From Ruminococcus sp. UBA7013 (GTDB taxonomy: Bacteria; Bacillota; Clostridia; Oscillospirales; Ruminococcaceae), in the NCBI GenBank assembly GCA_002449585.1, contig DJXD01000127.1:1-59054 (forward strand): a stretch of 59,054 nt of DNA, in the 5' to 3' direction. A program made the translations under genes and the position numbers. Each line of letters begins with the position of its first letter. Position 1 is the first letter of the stretch. Positions 52,301 to 58,285 of this stretch are shown here, piece after piece. The notes beneath the pieces are model-generated. The model searched no databases, had not been told where the DNA came from, and saw only the letters and a program-made list of their open reading frames with translations.

Positions 52301-53886
52301 ACGGTGTCAATGATGCGGCATATATTGCAGACCATACCGCTTGGGAAGCCGAAAAAACTGTGATTTCCAATACCATATTCACCTATGATATAAAGCAGTT
52401 AATTGACGGAACAGCAGTTTCTGCAAGTCCGGCGATTGCCTATGATGTGTATAATATTGTTGAAACTGATGGTGTTTACACAAAAGGAAGCACGAAGCTG
52501 AACACTGAAACGCTTTACACGGAAAACGGGCAGTTCACGCTGAAAGACGGTCAGATGGCTGTGTTGAATGTTGCCAAATATGCACAGTGGCAGATTACCG
52601 AAGTACAGCAGGGTACTTATAAGCTTGTCTCTGATGAAAACGGCGATATTGTGAATGATGAGGCATTCTCTCAGGATAATGCAGCGAATGGAAAAAACGC
52701 ACAAATCATTGGTACAGGGTTCAAAATCGGGTCGGATACAGGAGACATTCATGAACCACCAGTAGAAATTATTCCGGAAGGATTAGTTTGGATTTCGAGT
52801 AATGCAAAAGCAAATCAATCGGGTCAAATAGGTCAAGTATTATTAGCCGTCTATGACAAAAGTCAGGATTCAGAAAATAAAAAGGAAGATGGAATAACTT
52901 TCACTTATAGAACATCACGGTTTAAAACAGGGCAAGACAAATTCAATAATATGTTTACAAATAATTATAGTTCAGATTCTGATTGGAAAAATAGATATTC
53001 ATGGAATACTAATACAAATCAATTATGTAATTTCGATTTTATTTTAGGTGCTGGAGGTGAAACTGGAGGTTACACCTATTCTTCTATAACAACTGTATAT
53101 GCTGACAGTAAATGTCAAACCAAAATTTGGAATTTTAAAAATGGACTTGAAAGTAGTTATAGACCTAATGCAACCGTTGTTATCCCTGAGAGTGTATATT
53201 ATTATGAAAATGGTATTATAGAAAAACAAGATATTATTGGCATTGGCAAAAATGCATATTGTGGTGAAGGAAATCCAACTTCAATTACAGTTCCAAAATA
53301 TGTTTTGAAAATAGGAGATAATGCTTTTAATAACGTTTCAAAACTAGCTACAATTATATTGAATTGTGAAAATTTGCAAGTTATTGGTGCATATGCATTT
53401 GCTCAAACAAAAATCAATAACATCACGATTCCAGCATCGGTTGAATGTATTGAAACAGGTGCATTTTCAAATCTACAAAAAGTGAACAACAAACGTTCTC
53501 TCAAACTCATCATCTTTGAAACAACAGATGCCTCAAAACTCTATCTTCCCGGTTCTCTTGGTTTAGTGGGAGACAATGAAGCCCCTTATGTAGTATTCAC
53601 AAATCTTACCAGAGAAGAAGCAACAACCGCAGACTGGTATGGAAATCTTGGCGGTAACACAGGAAGATATATCTTCAAAGGCGAACTGGATGCAGGCAAA
53701 ATATCTGACATAATTAGCTATGCTGATACTACTAATCTTTCAGAAACAACAAAAAGATTACTGTATACTTCTGCTGGCTTGACGATACCAACTCCTCTTC
53801 CCAAGCCCCCTGCCCCAACGCAGCAAGCCGCTATTCTCCCCACATCCTATTCTGAAAAAAGACGTGAATACCCAGTATCAGCATGA
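43345..53886 (+). CDS. Giant Cna-B-like surface protein (3513 aa) with C-terminal leucine-rich repeats
   Basis: 3513 residues. N-terminal signal segment (about 17-48, ending near VNA-EN). Most of the length consists of Thr/Asn/Asp/Tyr-rich beta domains; from about residue 1780 on, several look like Cna-B/SpaA (prealbumin-like) repeats with the pattern of a GxFELxxxQxAYFxF strand and a VxE turn (for example NGHFELQNNQLAYFKF, NGQFTLKDGQMAVLNV). A 95-residue module starting (Q/K)IWVEAA occurs twice, at about 618-713 and 2303-2395. The last part (about 3140-3420) is an LRR_5 block (IGIGKNAYCG, VLKIGDNAFNN) in more A/T-rich DNA, ending in a Pro-rich tail without LPXTG. Likely a secreted adhesin or fibre component; function unproven. 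Confidence 0.8.
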   Translation: MMYTNTEYIEKVKKPLSHRIAAIFSALLVCFMSSSDFTAMVSELIVNAENIQDDMTDSGEEGVPFVFENPDDADEETAYDVTGSQEDAFNGVGADDIAALSADNFAVSYAERPLTTVEMPLILAGSSNNEDSPSPQEAVALARQKLAQFSVNYVTIEENNKDTEKYIWRDNDFSMKYGMKISIDYPTKRGAIEVSMNPVAFMDRYGNEISVTDIGVHESNFYYQNGKFYLNGKAYDSYEAMEEDVGSDSVWNKNSASSSADTANMNYYKVLAEDGSVEKYILVNYQDETSANWNITFVYNNIDAFNVVNGTGWTFDPDITVTFDFPIQKTFTSEDTSNGNAFTGKKYTENDINYYMDSKTVGNTTTETYYKYDEASEKYVPYYSKIITKSSNSETITWKDDNGNILSGENEPILIEATQSGTITSDAESATDSSYTYPVTKAISKVEIAGADTTPDIDAFVAEKYLDTTTGTEYYLNGTTYYVYNNTSGKYETVSEVPAALSQVKSPYDNIITGLIDTTAEINRNDENTDKPGANKIPIQSNGSYGSNLYTINQMSQYMTKNVANDTASLENLGYITTTDGGTKKLNGDYIYVGWDVTTNGICTQPWTMYFNEFPGYQIWVEAANGAAVEYTASDSGVREINGKYYKPVYATIVHGYTDANGTVSSDFIVLGNLTNDSVTALTNETETGKYTQGIYTYNDTASEYEVKYYIPFENNAVSVKVPYSSSQLGQVVSIVTLKNDGSDTRIVSAQSLENTISYPDGNGGTKNLTSSNAWLIADATSDSSRSTYNLNNVNKNGTFTVRDFIIIAYKKSDLLAAGALYYTIDDDGRIVEQYDFTNSVDAVVLPVDDSAVSSSAAASGAGSTYNSYIFRAGEQGVSTYKTSGSDSDGFVTVYDTLQNGQDSLGTLTYYGRASVSSFNSTHENDGSYADGTYVHFIAADDVLTAEPRGTLSDGTRVKSTPVVLGIDDYFYNSIKITVTEEGRDTEEDHYAVPAASNAFTGLPAAGNYSRDWKVYIWKDDAAGWEYYDTIKFEDYLAASAGKSGAYGYSKTYTFDETNGPCRVKVEHDTIDYKSKVEFNLGVNIKKTSPKFNKTNGTLRPEHNNWTKAADGTAVNYSEIEYYNYDLRNYVGAAAAAMIYEENTDKFVKQLVNHTAKYGEDYLTDEHINNYVLTSNYNNGHNYGEVDDNDSTTDNHYVTPNYLIPGTGTYHSAGTNVYSSETSNTFSQNNIMRSNESLYISAVKKESEAKKYAYTVNDKINNLVNITYTLTGREGYTFDTARFAEGSTLANQLQNANYGYLTDRKYVYFYDLLPPGVLYSYDAGNPPKVGKLTSLTIDTDKDGQNSVEELNSHVSSMDGTYWEIKDEPETFRDWKGSGRMLVRFKVGLKDNLSEDETLAAQKMVYGTTDEKKWYLGLGIQFTAYVPWDRYAAAQTQDNIFAYVTDTETCGIHAGNSSASGSPVYDDLTAAQSASKTIDENAITSYGHPAKTSKLAYDLFDGVINMAEKVPFSSPSSSLRQNQTTVATAVKYNRMFANANSLGLIADSSANGIRKQVRAEDDTYASYDSKTAVIAGHKYDYRITISESGSGVLGNILIYDMLDWSNFDSGTGTDPDPDHYNSSSTNINWRGTFDELEIQEIINMYSTRLQTLTKDNGTITDATACTGDDYGIEIYYTTNKSAASPTYSSTTTDWTKISLSNLNALNETTVPKKSEINGIAVKLPDGFYLASGETLSITIKMKSPDFIAGMKYAENQATYCYTEGTKFTVNKKTVFKENTGDSTHSKSSMQTLVSLGQLRKMYVKKEIPNTEGLDADVMNSEFTFSVKQELAIVNNNEPESHLYDYAYREYELYQYDETLNASNSGDVECVSDNGKYYRRIADNIYMTDGNGHFELQNNQLAYFKFIAGVTPTGSENYTFDNFVVNEEASDTWYTDKEKEEGNFSQNSTSGKLEDITFKNYYTPNININKKTTAVPDSVSAPDTFKFKIALFEYDYYNIEDEKSDASHKAGTIKSAALIPYNKIKDTLSDDGDYKIVDKGSATVSSLDVYPLTVANGTVSLDTTQSQEAAACLALDAAANASTNMSIYIEKKEDTNTVGMLERVLTTANNSSTPEDDSEYTSYPRYGYILYEDLTSFQHWELKSMEHNGVTETNGTGSVTKPYIHPIEFNSSTLTFTNTYDLKDILLTKNVTNAPDDIENYAFVFRLKRNGGNITEDEANKIKWELCDYVNKKAVSMAEPVKGTVEYVNGECTFIVPLCGNDKNNSTVKTIRISGIPANDTSYSIEEVLKKEEQNSVIQNVTLGKIWVEAASGKPKEYDSTAGDVQVGEKYYKQVYVTTVSGYTDATKQTPCEYEVLGTYNSTTHSVTPDASSTADATHTQAVYVKDNNSYSTKYYIPLVKNNVYSAVLVEKETNYTISLDAENGTAAMTTTDYGENRTYQLAQDTMFYNSVKAGSKKITLDSSTVSMKVENDYLMRSLIVQKTVAGVADDTPFTLYIVRSDGQKSDFITNTTEYTVGNSSDFISDISKFMENGTKLPVNVVTLRYANENGGIITNDNEVQAIKLTLKANETAVFHDIDLKGTSYSLYEEYNSNFPPLFDGKDGRIYAASASATVGTIPLAGPTALRMKLLSDSPNEILNGDDDFILIGKLYTGITNVDTYKKPISLQLSIGGDGFTPIPVNLTAAQNQYTDNGTSHPIIAISSSSNTAPQITNGMIENLAYTDKVIVNLKELYDKLKDFGQTLPDRYEDVKFYATETKIDGNVISDTAPYYTFKDDVTYIVIRSEDEKQSISGDINSHNMSLMNNISTYTNEHVVYKRIAKASTTTDDVNPTTPLKFCITDTYGEPASGISYVAVYNGTQYTAGTSDENGEISISIKTGEKGWSTTDGVSSYKFALYFSKQVAIKDGAYTIKEIPNADWGTLVGYEAYGDTADKKVCKAVLAEGTQWDTRGETSDTFVNTLEKTEMEVYKHVNHPEPDSTDTNKYPNGVNDAAYIADHTAWEAEKTVISNTIFTYDIKQLIDGTAVSASPAIAYDVYNIVETDGVYTKGSTKLNTETLYTENGQFTLKDGQMAVLNVAKYAQWQITEVQQGTYKLVSDENGDIVNDEAFSQDNAANGKNAQIIGTGFKIGSDTGDIHEPPVEIIPEGLVWISSNAKANQSGQIGQVLLAVYDKSQDSENKKEDGITFTYRTSRFKTGQDKFNNMFTNNYSSDSDWKNRYSWNTNTNQLCNFDFILGAGGETGGYTYSSITTVYADSKCQTKIWNFKNGLESSYRPNATVVIPESVYYYENGIIEKQDIIGIGKNAYCGEGNPTSITVPKYVLKIGDNAFNNVSKLATIILNCENLQVIGAYAFAQTKINNITIPASVECIETGAFSNLQKVNNKRSLKLIIFETTDASKLYLPGSLGLVGDNEAPYVVFTNLTREEATTADWYGNLGGNTGRYIFKGELDAGKISDIISYADTTNLSETTKRLLYTSAGLTIPTPLPKPPAPTQQAAILPTSYSEKRREYPVSA
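45196..45485 (+). repeat. Internal module copy 1 in the giant protein
   Basis: Encodes about 95 residues with IWVEAANGAA, GKYYKPVYATIVHGYTD and YEVKYYIPF. It matches copy 2 at 50251-50535 in order and spacing, some 5 kb away. The DNA is diverged, so the duplication is old. Confidence 0.8.
50251..50535 (+). repeat. Internal module copy 2 in the giant protein
   Basis: Encodes IWVEAASGKPKEY, EKYYKQVYVTTVSGYTD and STKYYIPL, parallel to copy 1 at 45196-45485. Modules rich in GKYY/GYTD resemble repeats in phage structural or adhesin proteins; that comparison is from memory. Confidence 0.8.
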
Positions 53887-53900
53887 AAGGAGCTGAGATA

Positions 53901-56900
53901 ATGAAACAAGTGAATTTTTCTTCAAGAATGTTTGCATTCTTTACGGCTGTCGTTATCTCGTTTCTTTTGCCTGTCGCTGAAATCGGGCGTGCGGAAGATA
54001 CAGACAGTACTCCCACGCTCGGTTTCACAAACAAAAAAACGACAGACTTCACCGTCAGCAAGAATATCTATAACAAGGAAACAGATACCGCCCCCATGCG
54101 TGAAACATGGAACAGCTACTACACCAAAGAAAACCTCGCTGATGATGAATTTACAATGACCCTTTACGGCGGCAAAGATGAACAAAATATGCATATTTTG
54201 GCAGATGCAACCTATATCCGCCGAACCAGTGACGGCGCAGAATATATGCGATATTATGACAATAGCAAAGGAACTCCTGTTGAATATATCCTGCGCCCGT
54301 CTGCGGATGGTTATATGCTCTATGATATGAGTGGAAATCTGCAAACTTATAAGGAGACCGCAACAGATACCACTTACGCTCTTGGGTCAGAATATCGCCT
54401 GTCCAAACTTGATACCTCAACTACACCGACACGCTCTGCATATCGTGCAATGTCTGTGGAGGAGAAGTTTGCAAGCGATATAGCGGCATTTACAACTATT
54501 TCTCCCTATAGTTCTTTTTCTGCCAGTGTTTCTCTGACAAACAAATTCAGCACAGATAATGAGGGAAAATTTCAGCTCCGTGACGGCGAAACAGCAACAT
54601 TTCCGGGCATTTCGCACGATACTGTAAAACTTCTTCGTGTTGTTGAGCAAAAGACAGCTCTGGATACATTGATGACAGAACGCACGGGCAGCGATAATAG
54701 TTATTCAGGCGAATATAAATACACTGCTGATTTGATTTTTGGTGATGAAACATACAGCAGTTCTGAGGCTACAGAGCTAAAATGTCAGAATTATTATGAT
54801 AAATCAGAAAATGTCATTACAATTACAAAGAAAGTCGGAAATTATTTTGAGGGTACATCAATTACTGATGTTTTTGCAGATACGCAGTTTAAATTTGAAA
54901 TTCTCACGAAAGACGATGAAAATCAATATCATGCCATTGACCCTGATGAACGAATTGAATATGCATTGTACAATAAGGATGGTACAGAAGAAATCGCACA
55001 GCAGCTTTTCAAAGGAGAAAATGACGACTACAGGACATTTTATCTGAAGTCTGACCAGTATGTTAAATTTTACTATTTCACAGATGAAGATGACATTTAT
55101 GTCCGTGAGATACTGGCGGAAGGTCAGACGGAGGATGCTAAAACACAATTGCATAAAAATTTCAGTGCCATTGGCATGCCAATTGAATCAGATACTTTTT
55201 CAGACGGCATTACAAATGAAGCAGACAAAATTTATCAGACTTATGTGCAAAGACAGATGAACATTACCAACAAGAAAGCTGAAAACTTTACAAACGTTCC
55301 CAACATATTCTCATTTCAGAAAATTGTTTCCGGAACAGACACCGGAGAAGATTTTGTATTCAGAATTTCTAAATCGGATTCAAATGGAAAAATTCCTGTG
55401 ATACTGTCATTTGTAAAGCGTGAAGCAGGAGGAACAGACTTTATCTGGACACCTGCTGCGGATGCCGTCACAAAAACAACAACAAACGGAGAATTTACCC
55501 TCAAAGCCGGAGAAACTGTGCTGTTCACTAATCCTGAACCGGATACCAACTATATCATTGAAGAAATAGCGTGTGGTGCGAATTATGAACGTGCAGCCAC
55601 TCCTGTGAATTACAATACGAGGAAGTCCGCAGATACAAGTATTACAGCAAGCAATTTTTCATCTGATTTGAAAACGCTCACCAACACTTATAGGACGCTT
55701 AATGGTCTGATGATTACAAAAAAAGTCGAAAACAATAATGACGGCAGAATTTCTGACAATACGGAGTATAGTTTCAAATTGCAGTCCAAATCAGGCAGTG
55801 TCTGGACAGATATAGCAGGAACATTGACTTACACGGTTGACGGCAGCAGCAAAACTACTGATGAAAATGGTATTTTCAAGCTCAAACGTAACGAGACTGC
55901 CTATTTCGCAGGGCTTGGCACGGGAACTTTCCGAGCAGTAGAACTGAATCCAAATATTCAGGCAAATGGTATCAATGCCGAAAATGAGGAGCATCTGTTC
56001 ATGACTGAGGTAACAAATGATACAGAGACATATAGTTATTATAAGGAAAAGAAAGCATATAATAACTCTGGTTATCAGGCTGTTGTTTCAACCGGAACAG
56101 AAAATCCAAGTGCGAAACACTGGTATGAAAAGGATGATAATGCTTATAAATTATCTACAGATACTACAGTAGATACTGATAAGACCTATTATATGGCTTA
56201 TACAGTAATTACACCGGTTGGAACAGAAAATCCAGGCGAAGAAGGCTGGTATGAGTTAAATGCAGGCACATATACATTGTCTACAGATGACGCTGTGGAC
56301 AATGGCAAGACTTATTATGAATTGTCTTATACAGTAGTTACACCAACCGGAACAGAAAATCCAAACACAGAAGGCTGGTATGAAAAAGATGATAGTGTCT
56401 ATGTATTGTCTGTAGATGCCAGTGTAAATAGCAGCAAAACTTATTATGAACAGGTAAATCCTGATGCTGTTTCACCTGAAAGTGTACTTGGTCTGACAGG
56501 TTCTCCGCAGATTACATTTACAAATACTGTCTGGGATAAGGAATACTATTTTGATATAGAGAAAATTGCCTATCTTGACAAATACATCCATGGAACTGAC
56601 GGAGACCCGACACAAAAATTTGTATTTAAGATAGAACGATTTGCAGAGGGGACAACAGTTACAGAAAACAGCGTTCCGGAAGAAGTTTTCTATGTTGACC
56701 TGACCTGTGATAAATGGATGGAACTAAACAGCAGCAAGTGGGAATTAAAGCACACAGAACTTATAAATAATGTATCAGAAACTAAAACAGAAGATTATAA
56801 TTATTCCATGACACCATTGAAAAAAGGAGAGAATTATGTTCCGTTCAATGACGTTTCAATTTCATATGCTGATTTTACAATTACAAGAAACTACCAGAAA

Positions 56901-57266
56901 GACAATGCTGATAAATCCTATACTTATCCATGCACCATTTGGAACGGCAGAAAGACTGTTATTGTAAAGAAAACTGGTATTTATCGTGTCAGTGAAGATA
57001 TTCGCTGGTCTAAAACAGATTATGATTACTGTAATCTGTCAAGTCTGTATAAAGGATATGGAGCTGAGAATGAGCATGTAGCCGATGCAAATGATGGTAA
57101 AAATTATGTAATGTTTTCTGTTACAGAGCAGAAATGCGACAAATTTCCTTTAACTACATCTACAGTATCAGATGCATACAGACCAACCGCAAGCTTTTCC
57201 AATGCGGAGAGTGAATACAGATATTTTACATCAAGAGCATACATTGATAATGCGATAACGAGGTGA
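53901..57266 (+). CDS. Large Cna-B-like secreted protein (1121 aa)
   Basis: 1121 residues from ATG 53901 (AAAGGAG eight bases upstream; the ATG at 53883 overlaps it). Signal peptide (about 10-31, cleavage near GRA-ED). At least four Cna-B-like domains are visible, each closing with a strand such as EGKFQLRDGETATFPG, NGEFTLKAGETVLFTN or NGIFKLKRNETAYFAG followed by a conserved Glu in VVE, IEE or AVE. A block of three tandem 42- to 43-residue repeats lies at about 728-852. The C-terminus (AYIDNAITR) has no LPXTG or membrane anchor. The order in the operon suggests it works with the giant protein and the TasA-like subunits. Confidence 0.82.
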   Translation: MKQVNFSSRMFAFFTAVVISFLLPVAEIGRAEDTDSTPTLGFTNKKTTDFTVSKNIYNKETDTAPMRETWNSYYTKENLADDEFTMTLYGGKDEQNMHILADATYIRRTSDGAEYMRYYDNSKGTPVEYILRPSADGYMLYDMSGNLQTYKETATDTTYALGSEYRLSKLDTSTTPTRSAYRAMSVEEKFASDIAAFTTISPYSSFSASVSLTNKFSTDNEGKFQLRDGETATFPGISHDTVKLLRVVEQKTALDTLMTERTGSDNSYSGEYKYTADLIFGDETYSSSEATELKCQNYYDKSENVITITKKVGNYFEGTSITDVFADTQFKFEILTKDDENQYHAIDPDERIEYALYNKDGTEEIAQQLFKGENDDYRTFYLKSDQYVKFYYFTDEDDIYVREILAEGQTEDAKTQLHKNFSAIGMPIESDTFSDGITNEADKIYQTYVQRQMNITNKKAENFTNVPNIFSFQKIVSGTDTGEDFVFRISKSDSNGKIPVILSFVKREAGGTDFIWTPAADAVTKTTTNGEFTLKAGETVLFTNPEPDTNYIIEEIACGANYERAATPVNYNTRKSADTSITASNFSSDLKTLTNTYRTLNGLMITKKVENNNDGRISDNTEYSFKLQSKSGSVWTDIAGTLTYTVDGSSKTTDENGIFKLKRNETAYFAGLGTGTFRAVELNPNIQANGINAENEEHLFMTEVTNDTETYSYYKEKKAYNNSGYQAVVSTGTENPSAKHWYEKDDNAYKLSTDTTVDTDKTYYMAYTVITPVGTENPGEEGWYELNAGTYTLSTDDAVDNGKTYYELSYTVVTPTGTENPNTEGWYEKDDSVYVLSVDASVNSSKTYYEQVNPDAVSPESVLGLTGSPQITFTNTVWDKEYYFDIEKIAYLDKYIHGTDGDPTQKFVFKIERFAEGTTVTENSVPEEVFYVDLTCDKWMELNSSKWELKHTELINNVSETKTEDYNYSMTPLKKGENYVPFNDVSISYADFTITRNYQKDNADKSYTYPCTIWNGRKTVIVKKTGIYRVSEDIRWSKTDYDYCNLSSLYKGYGAENEHVADANDGKNYVMFSVTEQKCDKFPLTTSTVSDAYRPTASFSNAESEYRYFTSRAYIDNAITR
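56085..56458 (+). repeat. Three tandem 126-129-bp coding repeats
   Basis: Each unit encodes GTENPxxxxWYExxxxxYxLSxDxxV followed by KTYY; GGAACAGAAAATCCA recurs at 56094, 56220 and 56349. The period is 42 then 43 codons. Such GWYE/KTYY repeats resemble those in clostridial phage tail proteins, suggesting recruitment from a phage. Confidence 0.85.
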
Positions 57267-57271
57267 CAGAG

Positions 57272-57955
57272 ATGAAGAAAATTAAAGAGTTATCAAAAGT
57301 TTCTGTCATCATTGGTACAGCTGGAGCTGCATTGCTTACAAGCATAGCAGCATATGCGGCATATTTATATTTTAGTAATACACGCATCAATATGTTTTAT
57401 AAAGGTTCAGCAGAGGTAGGAATCATTGAAAACAATAATGATACTCCTGTTCAAGATGAAACACAGCTATTTAAATGGGCAAAGGAAGATGAGCTTAATG
57501 ATGAAAGTCCTTACGGTGTGAATAAGATAGTACAGGTAAAAAGCATAGCTGATGACCAGTATGTCCGTGTGCAAATTATTCCAACATGGCGTGATAGCGA
57601 AGGAAATATTTGCACACCGGATTATATTTCAGATTTCAGTTATATTACGGTGGAAGATGGGAATTTGCTCTTTAAGAGGACAGAAAACAGTACGCCCACG
57701 ATTACTTGTATTCTTTCAAATGAATACAGTGATTATTGGGCTTATGATGATACAACACATTATTTTACTTATAAGGAGCTTCTTCCAAAAGGAGCTGTTA
57801 CTAAGCCATTGATGACCTATGTAAGAATTGATAATTCAGTCTATAATTATACAAAAGACAGCTTAACTGAAACAGAGTACACTTTGTATGTAGATGTATT
57901 GACGGATTCAATCGAACAATATGACCACGCAAAAGAGACAAGAGAATTTCAGTAA
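57272..57955 (+). CDS. Third TasA-like protein, last gene of the surface-fibre operon
   Basis: 227 residues. A short basic N-terminus and a hydrophobic segment (about 9-34) ending YAAYLYFSNTRINMFYKGSAEV resemble the SipW-substrate layout, with the DxVTNRLTA signature replaced by TRINMFYKG. The rest is beta-rich with PTWRDSEGNIC and a closing LYVDVLTDSIEQYD strand typical of TasA-like proteins. AGGTGA precedes ATG 57272. The divergent signature could mark a terminating or anchoring subunit. Confidence 0.72.
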   Translation: MKKIKELSKVSVIIGTAGAALLTSIAAYAAYLYFSNTRINMFYKGSAEVGIIENNNDTPVQDETQLFKWAKEDELNDESPYGVNKIVQVKSIADDQYVRVQIIPTWRDSEGNICTPDYISDFSYITVEDGNLLFKRTENSTPTITCILSNEYSDYWAYDDTTHYFTYKELLPKGAVTKPLMTYVRIDNSVYNYTKDSLTETEYTLYVDVLTDSIEQYDHAKETREFQ

Positions 57956-58086
57956 TCTATAAAAAATTCATAACCAAACCGGCTTTTCTCCCACCTCTGA
58001 ACATTTCCCCAAAAAATCCCTGCTCTGAACAAGCGGTTACATCGTCAATCATCCACTTAGCAGGAAGATACGATAAGAAGTTTGTA

Positions 58087-58147
58087 TGCTACTGTGTGCT
58101 ACTGCATATAGTTTTTCACAATTATTGTATGCTACTGTATCCTACTG
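58087..58147 (+). repeat. Paired TGCTACTG repeats
   Basis: TGCTACTG at 58087-58094, 58097-58104 and 58130-58137, and TCCTACTG at 58140-58147: two pairs, each with 10-bp period, 43 bp apart. The layout suggests a binding site for a dimer repeated twice, or iterons of a mobile element. The rest of 57956-58080 shows no gene. Confidence 0.6.
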
Positions 58148-58156
58148 TAAGCAAAT

Positions 58157-58193
58157 CCCCAGAGAACTTTAAAAGCTCCCTGGGGCTTTGTTT
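58157..58193 (+). terminator. Intrinsic terminator after the surface-fibre operon
   Basis: CCCCAG/CTGGGG with an inner GAACTT/AAGCTC stem, followed by CTTTGTTTG. Confidence 0.75.
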
Positions 58194-58230
58194 GCGGGTG
58201 TCGCTTTAGTGATTTAATGTGATAATAGAC

Positions 58231-58259
58231 TTGACAAAATATCGATTCTATGGTATACT
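58231..58259 (+). promoter_or_regulatory. Sigma-A promoter of the Rpn-family gene
   Basis: TTGACA (58231-58236), 17-bp spacer, TATACT (58254-58259). Confidence 0.85.
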
Positions 58260-58285
58260 AAAGAAAACGAAAGGACGTGAACCCA

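Noticed and set aside
43345..53886. Sortase-anchored adhesin
   Set aside because: The C-terminus has a Pro-rich tail but no LPXTG, hydrophobic segment or basic end, and no sortase gene is in the window.
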